A DNA stretch of 64,000 bases from Ostrinia nubilalis. Its lineage: Eukaryota > Arthropoda > Insecta > Lepidoptera > Crambidae. The notes beneath the pieces were generated by a model. That model ran no database searches, had not been told where the DNA came from, and was given only the letters and a program-made list of their open reading frames with translations. Shown one piece after another: positions 1-11,492 of this stretch. A program made the position numbers and the translations under genes. Where the stretch lies: contig NC_087119.1 of assembly GCF_963855985.1 (NCBI RefSeq), positions 1,528,001 to 1,592,000 of the forward strand, read 5' to 3'. Numbering within the stretch: position 1 is the stretch's first letter; each line of letters begins with the position of its first letter.

Positions 1-571
1 TTTCCTCCGCCATTTTCCGCAGTTTGGCACCTCACGTCACATCAATTTACCGAAGTCAGCCCTATAGCTTCGGCGCAGTGCCGATCACTGACGTTTGTCA
101 ACAAAATGGTGCTTGACTCTTGAGACAGGCTAAATTACACCATATTGTTAATGACATTGAGCATACATTTTTTTAAATACCTTCGCGAAGTAAAACTTCT
201 GTACGTAGTACTTATTATTATTCTGTGGTATTAGTTAGACTAAATAGTCACAAATGGAAAGTTTCTTTTTAATAGATTATTATTTAGTAAACGCGCCTCA
301 CAATTGTTTCTATGAATAGGATACACGCACGAGTTAAAGATAACATTGATGTTCAACAGCTTTCTGTTGTATCAGCGGGTATTTATTTACGACGCCCCGC
401 GTGGTGTCAGAGCCTCACAAACACGCGAAACCCTCAAAAAGTAATTGCCGACGGCACAAAGCACCCAATAAACTGTATCACTTGTTTATAATATTAGCAT
501 AATTTGTTTCGCGGAACAAATTCCGTTTTCAGCACGGTTCGATAGAATTATTCAAATAATTAGGTACTTAC

Positions 572-629
572 CTCTGCCAATCACACATGCACACACATTC
601 ATAGCAATCGCTCTCATTTTATTCGGCAT
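572..629 (-). CDS. Candidate first coding exon of a leftward gene
   Basis: An ATG at 629 opens 19 codons (MPNKMRAIAMNVCACVIGR plus one base) and runs into a consensus donor AG|GTAAGT at 572/571. An in-frame TAG lies 16 codons upstream, so this ATG is a natural start. The mildly hydrophobic, cysteine-containing stretch could be a signal peptide but is short. The rest of the gene would lie left of the window. A CpG-rich block at 950-1400 would serve as its 5' region. Function unknown. The exon is small enough to be chance; the donor is the main support. Confidence 0.3.
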
Positions 630-949
630 TTGTTTTATTAATAAATTCAAGTTTACACTAAAATAACACGACTATAAAGGATTCATTATCTAGTTTTACG
701 TTCGCTTGGTCTTATCTAAACCCACCTTCACATAAACATTCTTTGGAATTAAAAAAGGCTTAATTCGGTGCATAAGGTTAATTATTCTATCGTATAAATC
801 GCGTGCATATCAGCATTAACTTGACGCGTTGCCAAACCTATAACTCAAGGTCCAGTTTATCATGCATAGCCAAAAACTTGAATTGAATCTACATTAAAAA
901 ATCTAAAGATAAGGGTTCAATACAAAGAAACGAAAATAAACAAATGCTC

Positions 950-1400
950 GCGAAAGCTTTTCCGCGTTTACACAACGGAGCAATCGCACTATCAGTTGCT
1001 CCGTAAAGTCGCTACGAGCAAAGCACTAATATCACTGAAACTACGAGACGCCGAACTGAACCGAATTAAAAAAGCCTATCCGCGCTACCGTAGTCGTAGC
1101 ACGACCACGCACGGCTACGAGATCGCAAACTGAGCGTTACGAGCCCGAGAGCCTTTCGCGCTATTATCGTAGCAATAGCGCCCCGTCGGCGGCCGCGCGG
1201 CGCGAAGCACTGGCGTGAGCGGACGCTACGAGCGGCGTGCGCCTCTCCGCAATGCCTCTACTGCGATGCCCGGTCGGCACCTGTCTAGTGATATTTCCAC
1301 AGCTCCGTAGGCTGAGGGCTAAACGATTTTCAGCGAGAACAATGAATGAAGGACGGGTGATTACGTTAGTACGGGCACTGGTTAGTTTGTGCAACGGACG
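950..1400 (-). promoter_or_regulatory. CpG-rich promoter-like region
   Basis: This is the only long CpG-rich block near the left end, in otherwise AT-rich sequence. The word CTACGAG or TTACGAG recurs five times, near 1012, 1041, 1115, 1137 and 1226. It lies upstream of a minus-strand first coding exon that ends in a strong donor at 572. Promoter identity is inferred from composition and position only; the direction could also be bidirectional. Confidence 0.35.
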
Positions 1401-2061
1401 TTAAGATCCAATAATGTAGAGTCGATTTTTTAATTTTACCGTGATTTCACATTCGCACGTTGAAACTTTTTCCACTGAAAATTTGATTACGAATGGCTAC
1501 GTTTATCTGTTTTTCTGGATCGGAAATCGAGTTATCAGGCGCATGCAAAAATGCTATTATAACCTGTGGATTTTCTGTAATAGTATTTTTCACTCACATT
1601 CTAGCACATAAAAACTGTGACGAATCCTATTAGCCGGTCGACGTCCACTCATTGAATGTTTTCACAAAGCCATTTTACCGGACTACTGGTAGAAATCAGA
1701 TTCGATCGAGTGATATTGATGAGATACACTGTCAATATGAATTTCAAAAACTGATCTAGAAATTGTATACGCGTAGACGTCTTATACGTATGAAATTCAA
1801 ATGTCGACTTCCCGTTCTAAATTGTGTAAATGGGATAAGATCCTCATACATCGTGTGTTACGCCGACAAATTCAGGAGTCGGTATAATATCCCTGCGACT
1901 AACATCGCCGACATGAAGCGGCGGCGCTGTTTAATGAATCGATTTTCTGTATATTGCCAAATAGTTAACAATAAATTCTCACTTTTTTACAATCTTTGTG
2001 TAGGTATTTGTAAGTTTTTTAAAGTGCTTAATTATAATAAAGATTTATCTTTTCATTTCAG

Positions 2062-2285
2062 ATATTTTATGATGATAACTATTTAAGACGAAATTCTCGG
2101 ATCGGATTCTTTGAAACCGTCTGAAAGCTAGCGGACGACAGATTATTTTATTTTTAGTCTAAATTAACTATCTAAATCATGTATGTAATTATAAATACAA
2201 AAGTAATCCTGTGTAGGTACTTGTAATGTTTCACGTCTAATCCTTTCAACTATTTTTAAATAAAGAGATACCTATATTGTACCAG
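2062..2285 (+). CDS. Candidate 3' terminal exon with poly(A) signal
   Basis: A strong acceptor (pyrimidine-rich run ending TTTCAG at 2061) is followed by 20 codons in phase 0, IFYDDNYLRRNSRIGFFETV, then TGA at 2122. An AATAAA sits at 2259. The other two frames close at once. No upstream partner exon was found, and the stretch between is short, so chance remains likely. Family not recognised. Confidence 0.22.
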
Positions 2286-2896
2286 TACATATATCACATA
2301 AATATTAAATAACGGGTGAAATTTTGTTCGAGGAATCCATTATTTCATATCACTTGAAAATTAATATGTATGCTCGTGGTGAGAGTAGTAATGAAGAGCT
2401 CTTCATGCGAGGCCCTACAAATATTTCCCGCGACTGACCAAAATCCCGAGCGAGGCTACTTATCAATAATTGAAGGCTTTGAAATAAATTGCATATTACT
2501 ACATATTTCCCAGCAAATCTATGTTAAACCAGCGATTCGACAGCTCATTAAAAATACGTCGGCCGATTGGTGATGTCAAGCATTGCATTACAGCGAGTGT
2601 CCCGGCCTGTCATAGGCCAGTCCCGGTTAAAGTTGTGCGATAGCACATCAAGCTTAACACTGGCGCAGCTAATGTCGATGTATTATGGCTTACTTTGCAA
2701 CAAACTCTGTCAAGTATGATGGCCTGACCTGTTGACTGTACAATGAGACTATGGACGGTCTCAATAGCCGTAACGCCGCGCCATTAAATAGTAAGTCTTT
2801 GTTGTAACCAAATATGAACTTAGATATAAAGTGGACAGCTTGTTTCACTTGAACTTTCAAGCAAGCTTCAAAAGGATGCAGTGTAAAACTTAAACA

Positions 2897-3177
2897 CAGT
2901 AGCGGCGTAAGGGGGGGGCGGTGGGGGCGGTCCGCCCCGGGTGCCAAGCATCAAGGGGTGACACAAGTCACGCAGATTAGTAAAAATCTGCGGTCTATAT
3001 TGTTATCTATGTCATGATAAGGGGGGGGTGGGGGGTGCAATGATTGCCTTTCAATCTTCGAATCGGTAGGTACCCCCAAAATCCTGGGGGGTACCAGGGG
3101 GTGCCATAGGACTTGTGACGGGGGGGGGGGGGGGGGGGTGATCGCCCCGGGTGCCAACCCATGCTACGCCGCCACTG
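2897..3177. mobile_element. hAT-type MITE with exact 8-bp target duplication
   Basis: Terminal inverted repeats CAGTAGCGGCGTA (left) and TACGCCGCCACTG (right) are flanked on both sides by CTTAAACA (2889-2896 and 3178-3185). An 8-bp duplication is the hallmark of hAT transposons. The 281-bp body is non-coding and G-rich, with two G runs, one of 19 Gs at 3120-3138, and repeated GGTGCCAA/GGGTGCC words. No transposase is present, so it must have been moved in trans. Confidence 0.85.
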
Positions 3178-3335
3178 CTTAAACAGTGAGTTTAGAGTAT
3201 GCTACAGTTTTGTAGGATGAATAATACGTTAAAGTTTAAGAGAGATCCGGTAAATATTTAATAACTTTAGACAGCCTGTTCTAAAGAGTATTAACTGTTA
3301 ACCCCTCGCTGTAAGCTAAATATGCTTGTGTTACG

Positions 3336-3420
3336 AGTGAGCTTAGCGGCGAAGCGGGGATCGAACCCGCGTTCCTCGGATCTGACTCGACACCGGCACC
3401 ATTGGCCCATTATCGCTTTA
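3336..3420 (-). repeat. tRNA-derived SINE head
   Basis: Read on the minus strand it has a polymerase III A-box-like TGGGCCAATGG and a B-box GGTTCGATCCC about 33 bases later. The arms do not fold as an intact tRNA, so a SINE promoter or tRNA relic is more likely than a tRNA gene. Confidence 0.45.
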
Positions 3421-4090
3421 AAATACAAAATACAGATTCAATTGCTGGAAAATATTGACTAGCATTTCCAAACACATATTTGATTCCTATTGTTTTGTTT
3501 TAGTATGCATTACATTACATAATTAATCAGTCCATGAAAGGCATTTCCATGAGTGTCGCATTATGCCCATACTGATTTAAAACATATATTTAATTGAATT
3601 GCATGCACAAAGGAAGGCTGGACTAAAATTAAAAGCGGGTAAAGGTATTTTCACCATCGTATCGCGTTCCTTGAGTGGCTTCCTTTAGGTACTTTGTTTT
3701 ATTGGTCACAAATAAAAGTACCAGCTTAATAATTTAGCCTATCATTTCCATTTGCCATCAGCCATAATGTAATACAATAATACTCCAGTAGTTTCTGGGA
3801 TCATCCGTTACAAATACAAACATGGTTGACTTTTAGTAATATTGGTTTAGAATATAGATTTTAATCATTGGAGTGGTGCTCTTTGTTGATGAATTGCGGC
3901 GTTTTTTAACAAATTTCTACATCCCGCTTACACGCCACCGCGGCGGGTAACTGCGCGACAGCGGCGGATGGCGACACTATTAACTTTTGGCAGCTTTCGA
4001 TTCGAATTTTAGTTTTGCACGTTTAATTGAAATAGGGTTAAAAAGCCGGCGCACGCTTCATTTGGGTTATTGGTGCGTTTGGGCTTCAAA

Positions 4091-4832
4091 GAAGAACGGT
4101 CATTTGTGACCCAGGCCCGACAGAAACGAGACATACCTCAGTTTTTTTGTCATGTCTTAATTAGTTAAATTATATATTTTTTATATTCGAAATCTATGTA
4201 TAACACCAAAATATTACCCTTTGTTTTTGTTCAGGCGTTATACAAAAACTAATACAAAATGCCTATTTATCACCAAAATTGGTAAATGTATGTACCTAAA
4301 TGTCTATTACAGCTGCTATGGAATGTATCTAGGTGACCTGGAGATACAGCCGGATTATACAGGGTGGAAACGAGAAGTTACAAAATTCAAAAATTCAATG
4401 TTACCAGCTTCCATAATCTGTAATCTATTATTGGTACCATTTAAAAGAGCTCGTGAAGCACTTTCAGAATCAGTCACTAGTTTTTCGATATCTTGTATAG
4501 TTTAGAAATAATCGAGTGAGATCACTTATCGTTCCATATGTATAACCACCCTGTATAATCCGGCTGTATCTCCAGGTCACCTAGATACATTCCATAGGAG
4601 CTGTAATAGACATTAGGTATATACATTTACCAATTTTGGTGATAAATAGGCATTTTGTATTAGTTTTTGTATAACGCCTGAACAAAAACAAAGGGTAATA
4701 TTTTGGTGTTATACATAGATTTCGAATATAAAAAATATATAATTTAACTAATTAAGACATGACAAAAAAACCGAGGTATGTCTCGTTTCTGTCGGGTCTG
4801 GGTTTTTTTTGTATGGGGTTTGACCGTTCTTC
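4091..4832. mobile_element. Foldback element with ~275-bp arms
   Basis: Left arm 4091-4367 and right arm 4546-4832 are near-perfect reverse complements, starting at GAAGAACGGTCA outside and ending at ATACAGGGTGG inside. A 178-bp loop at 4368-4545 separates them. Differences are a few substitutions and small indels, so the inversion is recent. No transposase; the plus-strand ORF crossing the left arm is not credible coding sequence. The ACAGGGTG word, which is terminal in other MITEs here, is at the loop side, as expected if two element copies inserted head to head. Confidence 0.8.
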
Positions 4833-4869
4833 TTACTTCATATTTTCACACAAAATCAGAAATATTTAT

Positions 4870-6081
4870 TTGGGTAGTATTTAAACGAGTGACTGTAAAT
4901 TTATGTTGTAAGTGTCAAAAATAATTAATGTGGGCTAAAGAATTACTAAGTGAGCGACTGAGTGCGAGTGACGAAAAATCAAAAGAACAGCAACTTACAA
5001 AAAAAAATTGAGTTCCTTAAAATACAAAATGAGAAGCTTCATAATATTTGAGCGACCTAATATTTGATTGAGTGTCAACGTTAGGTCCTGCATTTTTTTC
5101 AATATTTGGCAAATGCTTTTTTTATACTGAGCGGTATTTTTAACTTTAATGAAGTGTTTCGAATGCAAAAACTACTTTGAAAAATACTATTATGAGCAGC
5201 GCATTATGAGCCCACATTTAAATAAAAAATGATCTTATGAAATAAATATTTGACGGAACACTATTCTAGTAGCGAAAAAAATAAATCATTAAAATTTAAG
5301 GGTAGGTAATCAAATGAAACAATGTACCTATTACGAAAAATGAAATAAATTTGTATTTTCTTAAATCGAATCAACAAAAAAAACCAAAATAAAATAAGTC
5401 GCTTCTGTCAACCCATTGGTACCTATGAGGATTGAGGAGCTCTACCTACTCATCGTCACTGTATGATAAGGTGCTGGCTTGGACTTAGCGGGCCGGCCTC
5501 GTTTTCTTTTTTGTCCAATAGGTATCAGTTTTGCTTCCAGTGGCGGTGTTGTTAGTTTGAGCCGAATTGCTAGACCCAAAACGTGTTTGCATACATATTT
5601 TGTTAAAAATTCGGGACAGTCGCCCCGCCCCCATTCGAATTCGCGCGCTGTAACAATCTGCAGTTTTCATTAATAAAGCGTATCAAAATAAAAAACATGA
5701 AACCTCAAATATAATACCAGTAACCAATAATCATTAATAAAGCAGCTCACAAAACTTTGCTTAGAATTAACTTTTTTGTAGTTCGTTCAGTAAAACCTCA
5801 ATTAGAAAAATCTAATGTATCTTCATATTAAAGTTGCCCTCTCTGTATTTCTAGTCGCTCACTTAGTAATTTAGTCGCCCGGATAGTATTTTTATGTCTG
5901 AAATGTAATAATCAAAACCCACATTTTGTAAGCTCGTTCTGGATTTTATTATTGATCAATATTCGTCGTTAGTTTGGTTAATTTTTCGCTTACTCAAATT
6001 CATACCGCTCAAGGTATTAAAACAGTAGGCCATCATCAGTCGCAAAGTTTTTTTTTAGTCGCTCGTTTTATAATTCCCCGT
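4870..6081. mobile_element. 1.2-kb non-autonomous element with GAGCGAC repeats
   Basis: The left end (GGGTAGTATTTAAACGAGTG) matches the reverse complement of the right end (ACGGGGAATTATAAAACGAG). The word GAGCGAC, or its complement, recurs near 4952, 5050, 5856, 5874 and 6057, and AATTACTAAGTGAGCGACT is present in opposite orientations at 4942 and 5855. Such subterminal repeats are typical of transposase-binding regions. No coding capacity is seen. It nearly abuts the foldback at 4091-4832. Confidence 0.5.
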
Positions 6082-6181
6082 ATTGTGTAACATTGGTAAC
6101 AACAATGTATCATATGTGTACTTATAAATCAGGTTGTTGGTATTACTGTTTGTTTATCTGTGTATGAGATTATGAGTCATT

Positions 6182-6216
6182 AACAGCACAGGTCATAACT
6201 TATGGCCTGTGCTGTT
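6182..6216. repeat. 35-bp near-perfect palindrome
   Basis: Two 17-base arms around one central base match at 16 positions, built on AACAGCACAGG. No gene is close. It may be a remnant of a palindromic MITE. Confidence 0.6.
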
Positions 6217-6221
6217 GCATT

Positions 6222-6280
6222 TAAGCAGTAGAATCAATCCTTTTAGTTTGGCCCTTACTTAAAGCGACACCCTGTATAAT
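6222..6280. repeat. Dispersed repeat ending in CACCCTGTAT
   Basis: The block TAGAATCAATCCTTTT, a variable middle and a final CACCCTGTAT is found again at 57,302-57,352 with ACATCCTGTAT. The CCTGTATA word is the same terminus seen in the MITEs at 50,541 and 59,390, so these are probably solo ends or deletion derivatives. Confidence 0.45.
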
Positions 6281-6923
6281 AACAGACTAATTAATCACTG
6301 CATTATGAGTCATGTCGTGAGTTTCATAATACAGTCAATACAGTACAGTAATACAGTGTCATGACACTCAAGTAAAAATTAATATAATTTTAAGCCAATG
6401 ATTTGTCTAAATAAACTGAAATGGAATCCAAGTTAGATTCCTGAGTAACCGAGGTTTGAGCTGAATACGGGCCTAAACTGAGTTTCAGTTTCGGGTCATT
6501 ATTGCGCTGGAATGGCTAATTTACTGCGTATGACAGCATAATTAACATTATGTACCTGCTGTTGGATTGAAGTTAATAAAGCCTAGGAATATCAACTGGG
6601 AGATTCCATGTAACCGTAAGATCGTGATGTTTGCAGTGGTAGGTCAATGCGATAAAATAAAAACATCTTCACGTTTTACAGAGATTAAAATTTTTAAACG
6701 ACTTACGACTCGAAGGCAGCTTTATTACTATTTATCTAGCAGCGGAGTCAGTCACAAGATTAGTTTTTCTCCTTGTTTTTGAATTGCAGAAATGACTTTA
6801 TGAAACAATTATGACGGTAAAGTGAAATGAGAATGAAGTACTAAGAACTTCCATTACATTTTAACGATTCGTTTGTCCGATCATTTATTAATAAAAATTA
6901 AGAACCAAAGTTAATAAAGAGAA

Positions 6924-8400
6924 TAATAATAATAATAAATAATTTATTTCAGACTTTCATCCATAGTTTGTTAGTAGGGATTAGTAACAATTTTTCCTTA
7001 TATTATGTTAGTTGAGTTAGTGCACATTACTTTTACTTTTAGTTTTCATTTTATTTGGCCCATAGATAATTGTATCCAATGTGTTTGGATAGGACAGTCA
7101 GGACGTGCAATAATTGTCCTCAGAATGCTGTTGTTGCTGACCCTTATGCGGCGTAGCAGCGACGAGGCTTTTTTACGCATTATCGCATGGAACCCGTCTG
7201 TCCGTGCGTCCGCGAACATTCCCGAGGCGCTGCAGAACCGCGGCAGCCTCAACAGCATTCTGAAGGCGTTGTTGTACTGCACGCGTAGCGCGCTGTAGGC
7301 TCGACGCGTATAACTCACCCACAGACCACTCGAGTAAAAGGACTGACAAAAAGCCTTGAAAAGGGTAATCTTGACCTCCCCCGTACATCGAGCGAACCTG
7401 CGTGCAAGCATATTGCTTCTTACCGCCAGCGCCCTACGCTCTCTCTCAATGTCCTCATCATCACTTAAATTTGCAGTGACTATATGCCCAAGATATTTAA
7501 ATTTTTAAACATTTTTCAATATCGAACCATTCAGAGTTATTGGCGGCACATAACCTGGCGCACGCTTTCCCGCTTTAAATACAAGGATTTCACTTTTTTT
7601 GGCGTTGTACACCAAGCCATGGGCCGCCGCATACGTCTCACAGATAGAAACCAATTTTCTTAACCCACCAATAGAAGGGCTCAGCAGCACCATGTCATCA
7701 GCGTAGCTTAGGTTATTTACACACTGTCCGTCTATGTAACAGCCAATATGGATGCCACTGAGCTCCCCAATCAGCTGGTCAATGTAGAGGTTAAAAAGGG
7801 TAGGCGAGCTTAACCCACCCTGCCTCACTCCGCATTGAAGGGTATACTCATCTGAGTGCACCAGCCCACCTCACCTGGTTTTTTTGATGTTTATACCAAA
7901 ATCTAAATAATTTAGTACAGTCTGCCGGCATACCAGCTCTCCCCAGTTTCTCCCATAGTAGGCCATAGTCTACCAGGTCGAAGGCTTTAGATAAGTCTAG
8001 GAAGCACGCATACACCGGCGTTTTCCTCTTTGTATAGTACTTGACAGTGTGCTTAAGGCTGAAAATGGCGCTTTCTGTGGACACACCTGGTTTAAAACCA
8101 AATTGCGCATCGCGAAGTTCCACATACTTTGCGAGGCAGCCGTTAAGCAAACCGTCAAGTATCTTTGCAGCAGTGGTAGCAAGCGATATGGGCCGGTAAT
8201 TACACTTGTCAGATGCGTCCCCCGTCTTATTTTTAACTATGGGTACTACAATTGTACGCATTAATGCTTCCGGCAAATAGGCATGTCCCAGACTAAAACC
8301 AAAAATCATTGCGAGTATACGTGGTGTATTAATAGCGAAATAATGTTTTACAGTAGAGCAATACTCTACTGTTCCACAAATTATTACTAAAAGTGCACTT
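6924..8400 (-). mobile_element. 5'-truncated non-LTR retrotransposon (CR1/Jockey-like)
   Basis: The element runs right to left. It lacks its 5' part and endonuclease, keeps most of the reverse transcriptase, and ends in a short 3' UTR and a TTATTATTATT tail at about 6924-6950. A 5' truncation and a short simple tail are what target-primed reverse transcription leaves. The clade assignment is inference from the overall look of the protein; L2, Rex1 or Daphne lines are possible. Confidence 0.75.
7046..8380 (-). pseudogene. Broken reverse transcriptase of a LINE
   Basis: Reverse transcriptase would copy the element's RNA at a nicked chromosomal target. The first segment, from about 8380 to 7861, carries NYRPISLATTAAKIL (fingers), FGFKPGVSTESA and the ACFLDLSKAFDLVD block with the first catalytic aspartates. 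A frameshift near 7855 separates it from the next segment (7861-7505), which has GVRQGGLSSPTLFNLYIDQL and the SYADD catalytic motif. A TAA at 7505-7507 then interrupts the same frame (ILKNV stop KFKYLGHIV), which continues to a normal end at 7046 through a thumb/C-terminal region. One frameshift, one nonsense codon and loss of the 5' half make it dead. The catalytic aspartates themselves are intact, so decay is moderate. Confidence 0.85.
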
Positions 8401-8563
8401 AGCTTTGCTATGGAAATGGAATTATTAATAGACAACAATCTACTATTTTTTGGTTTTATTTTTTCCTATACTAAAGGCAAAAACCCTTCACAATCTGCTG
8501 CATTGGTAAACAAGCTATGGCGGTCCCATTTTTCCATTTCACCAAAACATATCACAACCGAAT

Positions 8564-8809
8564 ATGGACATTTTTACGCAGGAGTTTCTTCGCGTTTCGC
8601 GGATTTTCCAACCATTTGAAATTGAGTTGCCCGACATGTTACACATTGGTACTCGAAGTTTTTACGTACGGATTTTCGAAAACGAGTTTCAACTGTTGAT
8701 TAAAAAATCCGCAAAACAACCGTCGCTTTCAATCACAGACGTAAAAATTATAAGTTTGTCGTACCAGTTATCAACAGATTTGTTTGTAGCTATTGATCGG
8801 ATTGTATGA
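8564..8809 (+). CDS. Unrecognised 81-codon ORF
   Basis: The ORF beginning MDIFTQEFLRVSRIFQ has coding-like codon positions and a mixed hydrophobic/charged composition (for example PFEIELPDMLHIGTRSFYV), and ends in TGA. No splice signals, domain or signal peptide are evident, and a second ORF (8410-8619, another frame) overlaps it. It sits just right of the truncated LINE. It could be a scrap of another mobile element or chance. Function not assigned. Confidence 0.2.
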   Translation: MDIFTQEFLRVSRIFQPFEIELPDMLHIGTRSFYVRIFENEFQLLIKKSAKQPSLSITDVKIISLSYQLSTDLFVAIDRIV

Positions 8810-9813
8810 CAATAACAAGTGTACTGAGCTAAATGCATTAAGTAGCTCAACTTTTAGAAGCTGTAAATTAGTGGAGATACTTTAATTAATTAGGTATTTA
8901 TTTAATCTTATATGATTCAGGATGTTGTTGACATGATGGTTGGATGACATCTATTTAACTTCCAGCAGAGAGCTTAAGTAGAAAAGGCAAGGCAGGGTAA
9001 AGAAAGAAACCTAGGAGCTTATTATACATAGGTTGTCTTGTATGAGTGTTGTACTGTTCAATTTTTTTTTCTTTAATAAAAAATAAAGATACATTGTTGG
9101 CGTTCTTGTAGAAATAGTACAGGTAGACTGAGCAGTTAATCAATTTACTAGTGCCGTTTGTGCCTCCTCCGCTCATTGTCGACGGCCCAGCCACCTTTGT
9201 CAAATGTTGTCGCCAATTGACGACAAATTCAATCAAATGCAGTTAGAGACAACTACTGTTCGAGGCCGCGTCTTTGACTTGACGTGTTTAATGATAATAG
9301 ATAATCCTTATTTTGAAAACTAGATGGCGCTGTTTTAAGTTAGCCCGCGGTGTCGAATTTTTCTGTCGACGCTCTGGAATTTGAATTTTGTTTTATTCCC
9401 TAACGGGACCACTGCTCCAGCACCATCGACTGTTTGTAAAGTCTAGATCAGAGTAGGGTCTTACAATGTTACGTCTGGACAATAGTTTTGTTGTGGTGCT
9501 GCCGGCAGCGGTGTAACTACGTCAATGAAAAGATTGCTGTTGACCCTGCAGTAGCAGTATGAAAACGTCAAGCATGATGATTGAGTATAAAAATAAGTTA
9601 AGTTACTAAACGATTTCGGGTATTTTTGGACCAATAACAACCAAACTGCAGAGTTTCGGTGGTCAAAATGTAAATCTCAGCTACACAGGAGTTGCAGTGA
9701 TGGGGCTTAGTACTAGCTTAAAAATGTGGCTAGATGACATACAGTAACCAACTGAGCAACGCTAACACACATTCGTGATACAAAAAGAAGACCTAGTTAA
9801 TGCACCTTTTCAG

Positions 9814-10333
9814 CTTTGTCTGTCATATTTGGATTACGGTGAGATTTAAACGCTCAAAAGTCAGGTAGTCAGCAGAAACAAAATATGACAACAGTGTAAA
9901 AACTGCACTTCTCAACTGATAAACTTACTAAGGTTGGTTAAAGTTCTCTCTCTCTGTTGTTACTAGTTCGTATTTTGTTGCTAGGTCAAACATAACTGTA
10001 TCGAAAAATGTGGTAAAATGCTAACAATGAATACTCGTTATACCCAAACAGACATTTTCAAAATGTGTTTGTTCAGTCCATGATGCGCGAACAGTAATCC
10101 TGGCATTGAAAGGCGCCGCGTTACGTGCTCGCACCTTGCAGGTAACGGGCCGCCGCAAATGTTAGGTGCTATGATTTGTTAGAACATTTCTGTCGTATCT
10201 TTTATTTGGCTTTTCAGTACAACCACGACCACTCTGACAAGAGTGCCCGACAAAGAAGATTTGACTTTTGGAAAGATGCCTTCAAGGTTTATTAACATGT
10301 GGGTACGTTTTTCATTGCAATTTAAAAAATAAA
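9814..10333 (+). CDS. Candidate 3' end of a plus-strand gene (two to three exons)
   Basis: Exon 10077-10141 (acceptor TTTGTTCAG, donor CAG|GTAACG) encodes HDARTVILALKGAALRARTLQ in part, and a 76-base intron with acceptor GGCTTTTCAG leads to exon 10218-10295, reading YNHDHSDKSARQRRFDFW and ending KDAFKVY with TAA at 10293. Phases match. An AATAAA follows at 10328. A 25-base exon at 9814-9838 (acceptor CACCTTTTCAG, donor CG|GTGAGA) also joins in phase, giving LCLSYLDY before it. Codon use is C/G-ending compared with the flanks. The 10218 exon has a second open frame that could splice at GG|GTACGT (10302), so the frame choice rests on the phase match. Family not recognised; basic and aromatic C-terminus. 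The 5' part was not found. Confidence 0.4.
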
Positions 10334-10479
10334 ATGTAAATCTACGGTTCGTCTTAAGGTGAGTATACTCGTAGACTAGAGCGTTTACTTATACAGGGTG
10401 TCCCGTAAAGAGCGTGGCAAACTCAAGGAGATGATAGACTAATGGCTGGCCATCTATACAAAAATAAATAGATAATAAG

Positions 10480-11492
10480 CATAGCTGGGCATTAACTCGT
10501 TAATCCGTTAATCGTTAATTAACGAAGTTAACATTTCTATTAACGGATTAACTTTTAAGTTAACTTTAAAAAATGTTAACGGACTCGTTAACTTCCGTTA
10601 AATTATCCTAAGTTCGTTAATCGTTAATCCAGTACCTACTATTTACCAAAAAGATACAGCAGACACGCTGAAAAACGCGTTCTGACAAGTACGTTCGGGC
10701 TTCCAGAACTTCCAGAACCCAAAACAACAGTTTTTGTAACAAGATTACCAACGCAACGATATAAAAAATGCATTTTTTTAATTTATTTACATCTGAATTT
10801 AAGTCCAGTTTTCCTCAACCGATTGAGCTGGGTATACTTATGTAAGTACGATGACAATGCAATGTTATGATATCATTGAGCTGGTCTGATGATGGAGTCA
10901 GGAGGTGGCCATAGAAACTCCTAAATGAAACGGCGGAATCGCATCGAATTTGGGTTCGTTGGATTTGTCATTTTGAGCACTTTAGTACTGATGATGTCCA
11001 GGGTCCTGATGATAGAGTCAAGGGGTGGCCATAGGAATTCCTAAACGAAACGGTGGAAACTTATCGAGTTTGGGTTTGTTGGATTTGTCTTTTCGAGCAC
11101 TTTGGTGCTAAATTGTATTGTAACTGTACCAAGGCTCTGAGATTGAGATCCAACTAAAGTGTATAATAAAAGCTTTTATTCTGAAATGCAGTTGTACTAA
11201 AACGAAAAAAATAATTGTACTTATGCAAGGTTCAAATAATTTCGAAAGCTTGTAGTGCAAACATAAAAGAGGAATAAATTCCATGCGCGATACAAGCTTT
11301 CGAAATTATTTGAACTTTTCATAAAATTTTTTTTTTCGTCTTATTATCACGTGTTAACGGATTAACGATTAACGTTAACTTGCGTTAAATCATCCGAAAT
11401 GTAACGTTTTAACGTTTAACGAAGTTAAGTTTTTTTAGTAACGGTTTAACGATTAACGAAGTTAACTATTTGATTAACGGTGCCCAGCTATG
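10480..11492. mobile_element. hAT-type non-autonomous element, 1,013 bp
   Basis: Ends CATAGCTGGGCA and TGCCCAGCTATG are flanked by the 8-bp duplication ATAATAAG (10472-10479, 11493-11500). Both subterminal zones (about 10490-10625 and 11352-11478) are packed with GTTAAC/TTAACG words in both orientations, likely transposase-binding sites. The interior holds a 120-bp-period duplication (10885-10990 and 11005-11110) and a perfect 25-bp inverted repeat (11230-11254 and 11291-11315). No transposase remains. Confidence 0.85.
10885..11110. repeat. Two-copy tandem repeat, period 120 bp
   Basis: Two copies starting TGATGATGGAGTCAGGAGG and TGATGATAGAGTCAAGGGG are offset by exactly 120 bases, with scattered substitutions. 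They lie inside the hAT element at 10480-11492. Confidence 0.8.

Noticed and set aside
2370..2573. 67-codon plus ORF MLVVRVVMKSSSCE
   Set aside because: No splice sites, domain or codon bias strong enough to separate it from chance.
7173..7388. Shadow ORFs in other frames of the reverse transcriptase, both strands
   Set aside because: They follow from the codon bias of the real minus-strand frame and have no motifs.
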